The notes under the pieces: generated by a model
The model's input: the letters and a program-made list of their open reading frames with translations, nothing else
Told to the model about the DNA's origin: nothing
The model's database searches: none
NCBI GenBank assembly: GCA_020348925.1
Contig: CP070758.1
Span: 4,450,648-4,514,647 of the forward strand
DNA from: Gemmatimonadota bacterium
GTDB lineage: Bacteria > JBHIER01 > G020348925
DNA: 64,000 bases
Direction of reading: 5' to 3'
Part shown: positions 16,778 through 26,976 of the stretch, piece after piece
How positions within the stretch are numbered: position 1 is the first letter of the stretch
Layout of the letters: each line of letters opens with the position of its first letter
Translations under genes and position numbers: made by a program

Positions 16778-17355
16778 TGAAGTTACTGGAATTCAATTTA
16801 TTACCGGAAGAGTTTCGTCGCCCAGAGAAGGTCGTTCGATTCAGAATATGGGGGGTCGTCATCGTTGTGGCGACAGCCGTTTTGGTGGGGTTCCTTATTC
16901 TGATCTATACCGGGCAAAGGAGAACTTTGGATAATCTCAATGCAAGAATCGGCTCGGCTCAGAGCGACATCGCCAAGCTGCAGGAGAGTGTTCGTCTGAC
17001 ACGAGAGGTCGATGAGCTGAAGACAGGGATCAGCCAAAATATCCGGGCCATCAATGCCGTGGCCAACCAGAACGCGGAGCGTGTCGCCGTGCTCCAACAG
17101 ATAAATGCTTGCGTTTCTCATGAGTTGGCTCTCATATCATTGGAGGAGCAAGCTTTGGGAACTGGCTATGGGTATCTTATTACCGGCCATGCCACATCAA
17201 ACTTGGCCGTGGTTCGATTCATCGATAGTCTCAAAGATTCGGAAAAATTTCAACGCGTGACGTTGACGTACATTCGCCCGACACAGGTGGACGGTGAATA
17301 TGTTCTGAGCTTTGAGATCAACGCCGTCGTCACTTTATCAGCAAGTGGTACGTAA
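16777..17355 (+). CDS. pilN: type IV pilus assembly protein PilN
   Basis: A 192-residue bitopic inner-membrane protein. It opens with LLEFNLLPEEFR, the conserved PilN motif that binds PilM. A membrane segment at about 25-45, a coiled coil and a ferredoxin-like periplasmic domain follow. The ATG is inside the pilM stop (TGATG), so translation is coupled. GGAG stands 6-7 nt before it. Confidence 0.92.
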   Translation: MKLLEFNLLPEEFRRPEKVVRFRIWGVVIVVATAVLVGFLILIYTGQRRTLDNLNARIGSAQSDIAKLQESVRLTREVDELKTGISQNIRAINAVANQNAERVAVLQQINACVSHELALISLEEQALGTGYGYLITGHATSNLAVVRFIDSLKDSEKFQRVTLTYIRPTQVDGEYVLSFEINAVVTLSASGT

Positions 17356-17386
17356 TTTTCAGAGCGGGAGACAGCAGAGGTAAAAA

Positions 17387-17947
17387 ATGAATTTGAATGC
17401 ATCGCCAGTGTTAAAAGGTTTGATCGTCGTACTCCTCGCCGTAGTCATATTTTATGGTTTCAACCGGTACATCTATGCGCCCAACAAAGAGACCATTCGT
17501 GAGCGGCAGGTGGAATTGGGCAGATTGTCGACAACGCTTCTTCACGTCAGGGAGACCGTCGAAAATCTGCCGAAGGTGAAAGCGGAATACGAAGCGCTGC
17601 AGGAGGAGTGGCAACGCTTGGAGATACTGGTACCACAGCGCGAGGAGGTGACCGATCTCATTCAGGAGATATCTCAGGCGGAGAAAAAAGCGGGACTCTA
17701 TATTATTTCCATTGAGCCTCAAGCCTCCGTGCCGAAAGAATTGTTTACCGAGAATCCCTATCGGCTGGAGATTGAAGGAAGCTATCACAGTTTCGCCCGT
17801 TTTGTGAGTGCGCTGTCAAAACTGGAGAGAATCATCAATGTGTCCCAGGTTCAACTCTATGCCAATCCGACTGCGTTGGATGAACACGATGCCGTTGTTG
17901 TGCGATGTATGCTGACATCGTACACCTCGTTAAGGAGAAGCGGTTAG
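17387..17947 (+). CDS. pilO: type IV pilus assembly protein PilO
   Basis: A 186-residue protein with a membrane segment at about residues 8-28, a coiled coil (about 45-95) and a compact periplasmic domain. Dimerises with PilN in the family. AGAGG precedes the ATG by 7 nt and the gene follows pilN by 31 nt. Confidence 0.9.
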   Translation: MNLNASPVLKGLIVVLLAVVIFYGFNRYIYAPNKETIRERQVELGRLSTTLLHVRETVENLPKVKAEYEALQEEWQRLEILVPQREEVTDLIQEISQAEKKAGLYIISIEPQASVPKELFTENPYRLEIEGSYHSFARFVSALSKLERIINVSQVQLYANPTALDEHDAVVVRCMLTSYTSLRRSG

Positions 17948-17974
17948 ACATTTGAGAAAAGGGAGCAGTGCGTC

Positions 17975-18841
17975 ATGTATGGTCGATGTGTATCTACTTT
18001 CGTCATGAGTCTACTTTTACTCTGTGCTGGCCTGGTGTGCGTGGAATCGACGCCATGCCAGACTCAGCCTGAGGGAAGTTCAGCTCAGGATACTGTTTCC
18101 CGAGAGCAAGATATCGAGACACCGCCGACAGTGACACGGGAAAAGATCGAATATCGCAGCCAAGGTCGGAAAGATCCGTTTAAGCCTCTTGTCGAAACGG
18201 AAGAAGAGGAGGAGCTCCCCCCACTGCAAGTCGATGGGGCGACGGTGTCAGGTATCATGCTGGGATCTGAGGGGCGTTTGGCCCTCATTCGAGATGGTGA
18301 TGGGCGAACATACGTCCTGGGGGAGGGTGCCAAGGTGAAGAACGGGTACCTCCGGAGGATTACGACAGACACGGTTATCTTTAATGTTGTGAAATACGGG
18401 CGGTATCGAAGAGTTGAATTGGAGCTGAAAAGCGCCAAGAAGGCCCAGGAGTTCGAGCAGAGTGTGGCCAGAACGGCGCGTCAAACGAAGCCCGCTCAAC
18501 CGAAACCTGCTCAACCGAAGCCCGCTCAACCGAAGCCCGAGGTGACGCAAGCCCAAGTGAAGCCACCCAAGGTTGACGTTCCACCCGAGCAGATGAAGGG
18601 CTCGACATTCACCCTGCAGGTAGCTGCGTACCGCTTGGAGAGCGACGCGAAACGTCTGCAGCAGTGGCTTCGAGAGCGGGGATACGAGACGCGAATTGAA
18701 TCGATTACCATACCGGAGTCCGGTCTCTGGTACCGTGTCCGGTTTGGAGTGTACGATACCTATGAGGCAGTCAAAGAGATGGCGAAGACATTTCGAGAGC
18801 GCTTTGATTTCTATTGCTGGGTTGTTCCCATTGATTCTTAA
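17975..18841 (+). CDS. pilP: PilP fused to a C-terminal SPOR domain
   Basis: The N-terminal half is PilP: a signal with possible lipobox (AGLVC), then RSQGRKDPFKPL and a small beta domain (VSGIMLGSEGRLALI), which links PilNO to the secretin. A low-complexity linker of QPKPA repeats follows (residues about 170-190). The last 80 residues are a SPOR domain (TFTLQVAAYRLESDAKRLQ through WYRVRFGVY). SPOR domains bind denuded peptidoglycan. PilP is normally about 170 residues; this one has 288. The fusion may anchor the alignment complex to the wall, a task often left to other proteins such as TsaP or FimV. Confidence 0.88.
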   Translation: MYGRCVSTFVMSLLLLCAGLVCVESTPCQTQPEGSSAQDTVSREQDIETPPTVTREKIEYRSQGRKDPFKPLVETEEEEELPPLQVDGATVSGIMLGSEGRLALIRDGDGRTYVLGEGAKVKNGYLRRITTDTVIFNVVKYGRYRRVELELKSAKKAQEFEQSVARTARQTKPAQPKPAQPKPAQPKPEVTQAQVKPPKVDVPPEQMKGSTFTLQVAAYRLESDAKRLQQWLRERGYETRIESITIPESGLWYRVRFGVYDTYEAVKEMAKTFRERFDFYCWVVPIDS

Positions 18842-18865
18842 CTCTTTTTACGAAGTGAGGATAGC

Positions 18866-20116
18866 ATGAAGACGAAGCGAAAGATCATACTGTACAGTGT
18901 GCGCACGATATGCCTGATGGGGGTTCTCTGGCTATGTATGCAACCCCTGTCGAGGGCATGAGAGGATACAATTTCGTACCTCAATCTGGATAATGCGGAA
19001 ATTCACTCGGTCTTTCGGTACTTATCGGAGGTGAGTGGTGTGAACATCATCGCCGATCATGATGTGCAAGGGGAAGTTTCCCTCCACCTTGAGGAAGTGA
19101 CCTGGCGTCAGGCGTTGGATGCAATCACTACCTCTCAGGGACTCTATTCGAAAGAGACCGATGAGTTCATACGAGTGATGACGCAGGAGTCGTATTACGA
19201 TGAACAACTCAAAGTGCACTCGGAAAGAATGGAACAGGAAAAAGTGATCGGTCTGGAACAGATCGTGGTGAAAGTTGAGAATGCCAAAGCCGATGACATC
19301 GAAGGTTCTGTTAAAAATTTATTATCGGATAGGGGCAGAATAGGGATTGACCAGAGGACGAATTCATTGGTGATCTCTGACGTACCGACGCGGCTTCCTT
19401 TAATCGAAGAGACAATTCAAAGCCTGGACACCAAGACTCCCCAAATTACGATTGAGACGAAACTGGTCGAGTTGAATAATCGTGCGCTCAGTGAGATTGG
19501 CATCGATTGGACGGCGATGACGTCGACCGGGGATATTATCCAATTCCTCGGGGCCAAAGCGATTATGGAGACCACTGCTGTTGGGCAGGTTTTGTACAGC
19601 ACCTTGGGTCACGACGTGAGTCTGGACGGCGTTCTCAAAGCCGTGGAAACCGGCAATCTGGGTGAAATTGTCGGATTGCCGAAGATTACGGTTGTGGATC
19701 ACAAGGAAGGGCTCATTTTCATGGGGGAGAGAGTTCCGCTGACCACAGTCGACTTCTCAGGAAATGTTGTTGTCAGAATGGAGGAGGTCGGAACGGAGCT
19801 GGCGGTTACCCCGCATATTACAGAAGGAAATAAGATTTTGTTGGAATTGAAACCTGAGCGGAGTGCCGTGACGGAGGTGATTCCGGGGGTGGGATATCGC
19901 ATGAGCACCCAGCGAGCATCGACGGAAGTGGTTGTTGACGATGGAGATACGGTCGTCATCGGTGGATTGCGGACCACAGAGGAGACCAACCTCCAAAAGG
20001 GTGTTCCCATTCTGAAGGAGATTCCCCTTGTGGGAAGCCTGTTTCGATACACGCGCAGCGAAGTTCTTGAAAAGGATCTCATCATCTTTGTCACGCCGAC
20101 GATAGTAAATCATTAG
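18866..20116 (+). pseudogene. pilQ: PilQ-type secretin with in-frame TGA after the signal peptide
   Basis: From ATG 18866 the frame gives a signal peptide ending LSRA, then TGA at 18959-18961. It then continues in the same frame to 20116 with YLNLDNAEIHSVFRYL (secretin STN), an N1 domain (VVKVENAKADDIEGSVKNLL) and the secretin core (TRLPLIEETIQSLD, then VPILKEIPLVGSLFRY). The mature part is short, about 385 residues, and lacks AMIN domains. One base change (for example CGA to TGA) explains the break. A GTG at 19031 could start a product without export signal. TGA is a normal stop in neighbouring genes, so recoding is unlikely. It is either a true lesion or a consensus error. Confidence 0.85.
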
Positions 20117-20179
20117 AGATGAAACATAGCGTTTCGGGGCGAGGCGAGTTCGTCTCGGCTTTTAGGGAGGCACAGAACA

Positions 20180-23100
20180 ATGAAAACAATACGATCCGGT
20201 GTATTGATAGTGTTGGGAGCAATCGTCGCGTCCGGTCTCTTGCTGGGAGTATGGATCGGATGTGAGAAAAAAGGAGGCTTGGGCCCTCCGGTTGGGGAAT
20301 CCCATCTGACGATCGCATCGTTGACGACCAGTCTGTCATCGATTCAGACGGGTGGCCAGACCGCAATTATTACGGCCGTCGTCACAGATTCCATAGGTGA
20401 CCCTCGACAGGACGTGGTTGTTCTCTTTTCTACGACCGTAGGGAGCATCACATCACCGGCGACGACGGATAGTCTCGGTATGGCGCGGGCGACCTTAACG
20501 AGCGGATCCGCCTCTGGGCGGGCGAAAATTACGGCCAGTATCGAATCTGAGGATGTTTCCAAGGTCGTTTACGTTCAGATCGGTGCCGTGACCTCGAGAA
20601 TTACGGTGACGGCCTCCGAATTGGTGATCTATGCGAACGGAGCATCAACATCATTGATTACGGCGACGGTGTTCGATTCCGCCGGGCTGCCACATCCGGG
20701 TGTGGCTGTCACCTTCACCACGACAGCCGGCCAAGTCCTGCAGCCCACCGGCTGGACAGGACCCGAAGGAACGGTCACGACCCTACTGGTGAGTGCGGCC
20801 AGAGTGACTGATATTACGGCGACGGTGACGGCGGCGATCTCCGCGGGTTCCACGGCGAAGGGCTCCGATCCGTCGGATGCGGTTGCACTTCCGTCTCGGA
20901 AATCAGGGGGTAAAAAAGGAGTACAAGCGCGGAAGTCGCAAGCCGGCTCCGAGCTCGGGGTCGGTGCCAGGGGGAAAATTCTCAGCTCGGCTTTCGTCAA
21001 CGTCGCGTTCATTGGCGTGACATTGACGACGACGGTCGATCCCCCGCAGATTGCGGCCGATGAAGCAGAAGTATCCACCGTCACCGTCAACCTCAGGGAG
21101 ACCACAACAACGATCCCCATCCCGAACGCTCAGATTTTCTTCGGGACGAATCTGGGCACGATTGAGGGTGGCGCTGTGACCGATCTCAGTGGTGTGGCGA
21201 CAGTGGCCCTGACGAGCGGCTCTGATGCCGGAGAAGCTCACGTGAAAGTGTATTACGGAGCTCTCGTTGATACAGTATTCGTTACCATTACTGCGACGAG
21301 TGATTTGACGATGATTTTTCAGCTCAATGCGAATCCGACCACCCTTGATGCAAACGGTTCGAGCCAGACCGTCGTGACGGCAACGCTGAGCGATGCGCAG
21401 AACAATAATCCCGTCGTCGGAGTGAAGATCAATTTTAAGACGACCCTGGGAACAATCACATCATATGATACGACCGATGCCTTCGGTCTGGCCAGGGCGA
21501 CGCTGACCAGTGCCAGACGGAACGGGACAGCAGTTGTCACAGCGTCCTACGCATCGTTGTCGAAGGTGATCCAGATCCAGTTCAAGGGGGTGTCGCTCCA
21601 CGTTGCGGCCAATCCCACCAACCTGAGCGCCGATGGCACGACGGCATCCACAGTTGTTTTTACGCTGAAAGATGCGGCGAACATCCCCATCTTTGGAGAG
21701 CCGTGTTCCTGCTCATCTGAAATTGGGGTACTGTCTTCTGATCCGGTGTCACAGGGGTCGAGCGTTTTCGTCGATACGACCGATGTCAATGGCGAAGTGG
21801 TTGCGTATCTCAAGAGCGAGCAGCCGGGAATTGACATTGTCAAGGGTGAAGCGGCCGGGTCTCGCGACTCGACGGAGGTCCATTTTACCGGGTACGAATT
21901 CACCGTTCGCCCGAACAGATCTGAGATTAAGGCGAACGGGGATACGGTGACGGTCGTCGCCGAACTGAAAAACAGCTTCGGAGTTCCTGAGCAAGATGCG
22001 CATGTGCGGTTTGCTACGACCCTGGGAAGGATCACTTTCTCTGACATGACCGATTCCGAGGGCAAGGCGAGGGCTCTTTTGACCAGTGAATACACCTCGG
22101 GTACGGCCACAATTTCGGCGCACGCGACAACCGCCGAGGGACCTGTCACGGCTGAGACGACAGTGCTGATTCGTTCGGCCGCCTCAGACACGATTCTCCT
22201 GAGTGTTGATCCGAAAGTGGTCGCTGTGGGTGGTGGGAAAAGCGGCACGGCAACGCTCACTGCTCTCGTGTTGGATGGCTGGAATCCGGGCAACCCGGTT
22301 TCAAATGTCCTTGTATCTTTTACGTTTGTCGAAAATCCTGGGAACGGAGAGTACATCAATCCGGGGACGGCGACAACGGATATGAGTGGGAAAGCTGTGA
22401 CGAGCTTCGTGAGTGGTGCCATTGCCAGTGAATTTGAGGGAATCAAGATCATCGCGTCGGCGGATGGCATCGTTTTTTCGGATACGGTCAAGCTCACCGT
22501 CGCAGGAGCCCCTGCCTCCGTTGCCGTCGGCTACGACACCGATTCCTTTACCGACAATGAGAACGGAACGTATACCCTGTCGGTGGCAGCGATCGTCGCC
22601 GACGCCAACGGCAATCCGGTTGTGGACGGTACCTGGGTCTATTTCAGCTCATTCCCGAATATAGGGGTTGTCGAAAGCCCGGTTCAGACGGAAGATGGTA
22701 TCGCCTCGTCCCAATTGAGCTACCCGGCGAGTTCGGTCGGTGAGGATATCACATTATACGCCGAGAGCGGCGGTGTCGAGGGGAATAAATCGTTCGGTTT
22801 GCCCGGACCAGCCGGCAATGCCAACAAAGTGGAATTGAATATCCTCGCGTCGAATATCCTCGCCAACGGCTTGTCGACAACTCTGGTCGATGCTCTTGTG
22901 ACCGATGTTTTCAACCGTCCGGTCGGCGGGGCCATGGTTTATTTCGAAGTGCTTGATGGTCTGGGCGCTGTGACGAATGTGGCTTTTACGGTGACCGACC
23001 CCACGCGTGACGATTTCGGAGTCGCGCATGCAACCTACACGAGCTATGCGAGTCCTGTTGACATCATCGTGTCCATACGCGCCTATGTTCTCGGTGCCGC

Positions 23101-24436
23101 GGAGGATGACATCATCGAAATTTTTCTGAGGGGCATCACCCTTGAGACAACCGCCTATCCCGACTCGCTTCCGGCTGACGGAACGAGCCAAGCGACCATT
23201 ACCACAATGGTCAAGGAGACTGTCAGAGAGATTCCTATAGCTTTTGGGACGGTCAGTTTTGGAACTGAAATGGGGACGATTGTCGGTTCGGCTGTAACTG
23301 ACGCGAGCGGTGAGGCCACTACGATTCTCACCAGCGATACAAGGATTGGGATGACCAGAGTGCTTGTGAGCTACGGTGAGACGCTCCTTGATTCCACTTT
23401 TGTGAAATTTACAGGACACGGTCCGTCGCAGATCGTAATTGTCTCCGCTGAACCGGATTCAATTGGCGTCATGGGAGGCGGTTACAACGAGTCTGCGGTT
23501 TTCGTGTTCGAGGTGAGAGATGACAGGGGGCGGCCGATCAGCTCCGATAATCCGCAGCAGGTCTCCTTTACAATGAACGGAGTCCCGCTGGTCAACCCCC
23601 CAGGAGGGCATGTGCCGTTTCTCGTACCTGAGAGTGCCACAACTGACCAATTGGCTCGTGTCTCAACGGTCTTGAACAGTGGTTCGAAAGCGGGAGCCGT
23701 TGAAGTTGTCGCTTCCCTTGGTGCAATCCGGTCGACCCCGGTTCGAGTTGCGATTCACGGCGGTTCACCGGATGGTGACCATTTCAGTATTGCGGCCGGT
23801 CACGTCAATATTGCTGGCCTCATCTACTCGGGAATCATTGATACCATCACAGCCTTTGTCGGCGATCGCTACGCCAACCCAGTGCCTGAGAATACGGCCG
23901 TCTATTTTACGACGTCCGGAGGGATCATCGAGGGTTCGGCGGTCACAGATCGGCTGGGAACGGCGAGCGTGGTTCTGATATCCGCGGATCCAAGACCGGT
24001 GGATGGTTGGGTCACCGTGACGGCCCAGACCGTCGACGGTGAGGGCCAGACGATTGAGGATACTATGCCTATTCTCTTTTCCGGGTCGACCGTCATTTCG
24101 AATGTGACACCGGGCACTTTTAATATCCCACAGGGCGGATCTCAATCTTTCCAGTACACTGTCTCGGATAGGAATGGGAATCCTTTGACCGCAGGTACTC
24201 GAATCAGAGTTACGGCCACAAAGGGATTGTTGGGGGGAGCGGTTGATTTCAGATTGGCCGATACTCAGTCTCCGTTGGCAACACAGTTTTCCTTCGTGCT
24301 CTCTGATCCGGACGCCACCGACGAAGCACCGACGGAGGGTTCGACAATTACCATAGAAGTTCTCACGAGTGATGTGGATTGTCCGCCGTGTCCCAGCGGG
24401 GACGCAACGATTTCTATTTCGGGAAGTATCGACTAA
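20180..24436 (+). CDS. large Big_1 (Ig-like) repeat surface protein
   Basis: A 1418-residue exported protein with an N-terminal signal ending WIGC, possibly lipidated. About twelve Ig-like Big_1/invasin-type repeats of roughly 100 residues follow. Each repeat carries a recurring TDSxGxAxATLTSG motif (for example TTDSLGMARATLTSG and MTDSEGKARALLTS). Such repeats form rigid rods on the cell surface in intimin/invasin adhesins. It starts 64 nt after pilQ with AGGGAGG upstream and so likely belongs to the pilus operon. No catalytic domain is visible. A role as pilus-linked stalk or adhesin is inference. Confidence 0.85.
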   Translation: MKTIRSGVLIVLGAIVASGLLLGVWIGCEKKGGLGPPVGESHLTIASLTTSLSSIQTGGQTAIITAVVTDSIGDPRQDVVVLFSTTVGSITSPATTDSLGMARATLTSGSASGRAKITASIESEDVSKVVYVQIGAVTSRITVTASELVIYANGASTSLITATVFDSAGLPHPGVAVTFTTTAGQVLQPTGWTGPEGTVTTLLVSAARVTDITATVTAAISAGSTAKGSDPSDAVALPSRKSGGKKGVQARKSQAGSELGVGARGKILSSAFVNVAFIGVTLTTTVDPPQIAADEAEVSTVTVNLRETTTTIPIPNAQIFFGTNLGTIEGGAVTDLSGVATVALTSGSDAGEAHVKVYYGALVDTVFVTITATSDLTMIFQLNANPTTLDANGSSQTVVTATLSDAQNNNPVVGVKINFKTTLGTITSYDTTDAFGLARATLTSARRNGTAVVTASYASLSKVIQIQFKGVSLHVAANPTNLSADGTTASTVVFTLKDAANIPIFGEPCSCSSEIGVLSSDPVSQGSSVFVDTTDVNGEVVAYLKSEQPGIDIVKGEAAGSRDSTEVHFTGYEFTVRPNRSEIKANGDTVTVVAELKNSFGVPEQDAHVRFATTLGRITFSDMTDSEGKARALLTSEYTSGTATISAHATTAEGPVTAETTVLIRSAASDTILLSVDPKVVAVGGGKSGTATLTALVLDGWNPGNPVSNVLVSFTFVENPGNGEYINPGTATTDMSGKAVTSFVSGAIASEFEGIKIIASADGIVFSDTVKLTVAGAPASVAVGYDTDSFTDNENGTYTLSVAAIVADANGNPVVDGTWVYFSSFPNIGVVESPVQTEDGIASSQLSYPASSVGEDITLYAESGGVEGNKSFGLPGPAGNANKVELNILASNILANGLSTTLVDALVTDVFNRPVGGAMVYFEVLDGLGAVTNVAFTVTDPTRDDFGVAHATYTSYASPVDIIVSIRAYVLGAAEDDIIEIFLRGITLETTAYPDSLPADGTSQATITTMVKETVREIPIAFGTVSFGTEMGTIVGSAVTDASGEATTILTSDTRIGMTRVLVSYGETLLDSTFVKFTGHGPSQIVIVSAEPDSIGVMGGGYNESAVFVFEVRDDRGRPISSDNPQQVSFTMNGVPLVNPPGGHVPFLVPESATTDQLARVSTVLNSGSKAGAVEVVASLGAIRSTPVRVAIHGGSPDGDHFSIAAGHVNIAGLIYSGIIDTITAFVGDRYANPVPENTAVYFTTSGGIIEGSAVTDRLGTASVVLISADPRPVDGWVTVTAQTVDGEGQTIEDTMPILFSGSTVISNVTPGTFNIPQGGSQSFQYTVSDRNGNPLTAGTRIRVTATKGLLGGAVDFRLADTQSPLATQFSFVLSDPDATDEAPTEGSTITIEVLTSDVDCPPCPSGDATISISGSID

Positions 24437-24448
24437 GGAGAACATGTC

Positions 24449-25165
24449 ATGAAACGATCTGTTGTATTTCTCATGTGCTGTGCATTGGGTGGGAGCGGAC
24501 CATCTCTCATATTCGCCTCGTCCCCGGGAAATCCGCTTCTGAATGTTGGAAAAGGACGCTTGACCGTGAGCGCCGAGTGGGAACATACAAATCGCACCTT
24601 GGATTTGGATGACGAGTCCGATGTGATGTCGAATCGGTATTGGCTCAAAGGAACCTACGGCTTCTCCGAGTGGTTCGATATCACAGGAGCGGTCGGTGGT
24701 GTCGATTTTGACGTATCGACCGCACAGGATGCAGGATTCCGATCCTTTGAGAGCCATCATCTAACCTTCGGTTTTTCTGGTGGTTTGAAATTTCGAGTTG
24801 CGCACAACGAGAAGCGAAACATGACGATTTTGGCGACCGTGAACGGTTCTCACATGGAATCCGAGAACTTTGTCGGATCATCGCCACCTTCCGATCTTGT
24901 CTGGAATGAGGTTCAGTCAACGGTTGCGGTCATGAAGGGTTATGGATTTGCTTATCCCTATGTCGGCGCTTCGTACTCACTTGTTGATGGTGAATTGAAC
25001 TATGGAAGCTCTGAGGACTTTCGCGATCCAGGTGGGCTTCTCCTGGCAGGCGTTGACTTCTCGCTTCCAAGCCGCTACATGCTCAGTATCGAAGTGAACA
25101 GTCGCATCGGCGGCACGTGGGATGAGATCTCCTTTTGTGTCGGATTGAGCCAGGGGACAAAATAG
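24449..25165 (+). CDS. small outer-membrane beta-barrel protein
   Basis: A 238-residue protein with a signal peptide (cleavage near IFASS). Alternating strands contain GEWEH-like and YLKGTYGFSEWFDITG motifs, matching small barrels of the OmpA/OmpW type. The C-terminus lacks the classic final Phe (it ends GLSQGTK). It follows the Big_1 protein by 12 nt, so both are probably co-expressed. AGGAG lies 8 nt before the ATG. Its substrate is unknown. Confidence 0.7.
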   Translation: MKRSVVFLMCCALGGSGPSLIFASSPGNPLLNVGKGRLTVSAEWEHTNRTLDLDDESDVMSNRYWLKGTYGFSEWFDITGAVGGVDFDVSTAQDAGFRSFESHHLTFGFSGGLKFRVAHNEKRNMTILATVNGSHMESENFVGSSPPSDLVWNEVQSTVAVMKGYGFAYPYVGASYSLVDGELNYGSSEDFRDPGGLLLAGVDFSLPSRYMLSIEVNSRIGGTWDEISFCVGLSQGTK

Positions 25166-25214
25166 CCCTGCACGAGGGAAAAGGTCTCCATCTTCAATAC
25201 GAAGCAATTCCGTT

Positions 25215-26909
25215 ATGAAATTAGTCGAGTGTGTCCCTAATTTCAGCGAAGGACGTGATAGCGCTGTTCTTGACGCCATTGCTGCTGCCATAGCGAGTGT
25301 CCAGAGTGTGAAACTCCTGGATGTTGATCCGGGGGAGGACACCAATCGGACGGTCGTCACCTTCATTGGATCTCCTGAGGGAGTGGTGGAAGCGGCGTTC
25401 CAGGCTATCCGTACCGCTGCCGAACTCATTGACATGAGAACCCACACAGGAGCTCACGCCCGCATGGGTGCCACAGATGTGTGTCCCTTTGTGCCTGTGT
25501 CAGGGGTGACGATGGAAGATTGTGTCGCCCTGGCCAACGCGTTGGGCCAGCGGGTCGGCGAGGAACTGAACATACCGGTCTACCTCTATGAGGAAGCGGC
25601 CAGGAAACCGGAGCGTCGAAATTTAGCCGTGGTTCGTCGGGGTGAGTATGAGGGCTTGCCAGAGAAGCTGGCCGATCCCAACTGGCAGCCCGATTTCGGA
25701 CCGGCTCTTTTTAATCCGAGATCAGGAGCGACCGTAGTCGGCGCACGAGAGTTTCTCATAGCCTACAATGTGAACCTGAACACGAAGGACCGGAAGCTGG
25801 CTCACGATATCGCCTTGACCATTCGGGAGGGGGGGCGGGCCAAGAAAGATATTCATAAGAGAATCATCAGGGACGAAAACGGAAAAGCCATAAAGATACC
25901 CGGAAAACTCAGAGCCTGTAAGGCAGTGGGGTGGTATATTGATGAATATCGCATGGCTCAGATATCGATCAATCTTGTCAATTATAACGTCACGCCGCCA
26001 CACATGGCTTTCGAGACGATACGAGAGGAGGCCAGCGTTCGGGGATTGCGGGTTACTGGAAGTGAGTTGGTGGGACTCATTCCGAAAGAAGCGATGCTCA
26101 TGGCCGGCCGTTACTATTTACGGAGACAGGGGAAATCTGCGGGGGTTCCGGAGGAGGAGCTCATTCGGGTTGCCGTCCATTCTCTGGGGCTCAATGAGAT
26201 CGCTCCCTTTGATCCCCGGCAGAAGATAATTGAATACCAATTCGGTTCCGGACCACAGTCCCTGACAGGCAAATCATTGAGAGAATTTTCGGATGAGGTT
26301 TCGACGGATTCACCAGCACCGGGCGGCGGGAGTGTGGCAGCGCTCTCCGGAGCGCTGTCCGCGTCTCTCAGCGCCATGGTAGCGAACCTAACTCACGGGA
26401 AGGGTGAATATGAGAGTGCCTGGAGCCTCATGGAGGAGATCGCCTGCGAGGCTCAACGGCTCAAGGATTTTTTTCTCGATGCCGTTGAGGAGGATACGGC
26501 CGCTTTCAATCGTGTGATGGATGCCCACAGGTTGCCGAAAAAGACTGAGGAGGAGAAGAAACACCGTGTCGCAGCAATTGACGAGGCGACCAAAGAGGCG
26601 GCCCGAGTACCGTTACGTGTCATGGAGAAAGCTCTTGAAACATTGGAGCTTGCCAAGACCGTGGCCGAGAAAGGCAATGTGAATTCAGTCAGCGATGCCG
26701 GTGTGTCCGCCATCGCAGCCAAGGCCGCAGTGGATGGTGCTGCCCTCAATGTGCTCATTAATCTCGGATCCATTGAGGATCAGAAATTTGTGAAGTCCTG
26801 TCGCAAAGATGTTGCGGCGATTCAAAAGACCGTAGCCCCGCTGGTCGAAGAGATATTGGCCTGTGTTTCAACGAAGATGAACGCAGATGCGTCACATGGA
26901 AATCTCTGA
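25215..26909 (+). CDS. ftcD: glutamate formimidoyltransferase / formimidoyl-THF cyclodeaminase
   Basis: A bifunctional enzyme of histidine catabolism. It moves the formimino group from N-formimino-glutamate to tetrahydrofolate, then deaminates it to 5,10-methenyl-THF. The 564 residues fit the full two-enzyme form. The transferase half (1-330) has VECVPNFSEGRD and the His-rich THTGAHARMGATD active-site block. The cyclodeaminase half (about 345-560) has SPAPGGGSVAALSGAL. No hut genes are nearby, so the folate C1 role may be its main use here. The ATG follows only a weak ribosome site. Confidence 0.95.
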   Translation: MKLVECVPNFSEGRDSAVLDAIAAAIASVQSVKLLDVDPGEDTNRTVVTFIGSPEGVVEAAFQAIRTAAELIDMRTHTGAHARMGATDVCPFVPVSGVTMEDCVALANALGQRVGEELNIPVYLYEEAARKPERRNLAVVRRGEYEGLPEKLADPNWQPDFGPALFNPRSGATVVGAREFLIAYNVNLNTKDRKLAHDIALTIREGGRAKKDIHKRIIRDENGKAIKIPGKLRACKAVGWYIDEYRMAQISINLVNYNVTPPHMAFETIREEASVRGLRVTGSELVGLIPKEAMLMAGRYYLRRQGKSAGVPEEELIRVAVHSLGLNEIAPFDPRQKIIEYQFGSGPQSLTGKSLREFSDEVSTDSPAPGGGSVAALSGALSASLSAMVANLTHGKGEYESAWSLMEEIACEAQRLKDFFLDAVEEDTAAFNRVMDAHRLPKKTEEEKKHRVAAIDEATKEAARVPLRVMEKALETLELAKTVAEKGNVNSVSDAGVSAIAAKAAVDGAALNVLINLGSIEDQKFVKSCRKDVAAIQKTVAPLVEEILACVSTKMNADASHGNL

Positions 26910-26976
26910 GGTGACAGCGTGATGGAACAAGAGATGATTGACTGAAAAGAAATCTGATGGGATAAGAGATGATATT

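Noticed and set aside
18485-18545. Short tandem DNA repeat in pilP
   Set aside because: It encodes a QPKPA linker of the common low-complexity type between two domains; not a separate repeat element.
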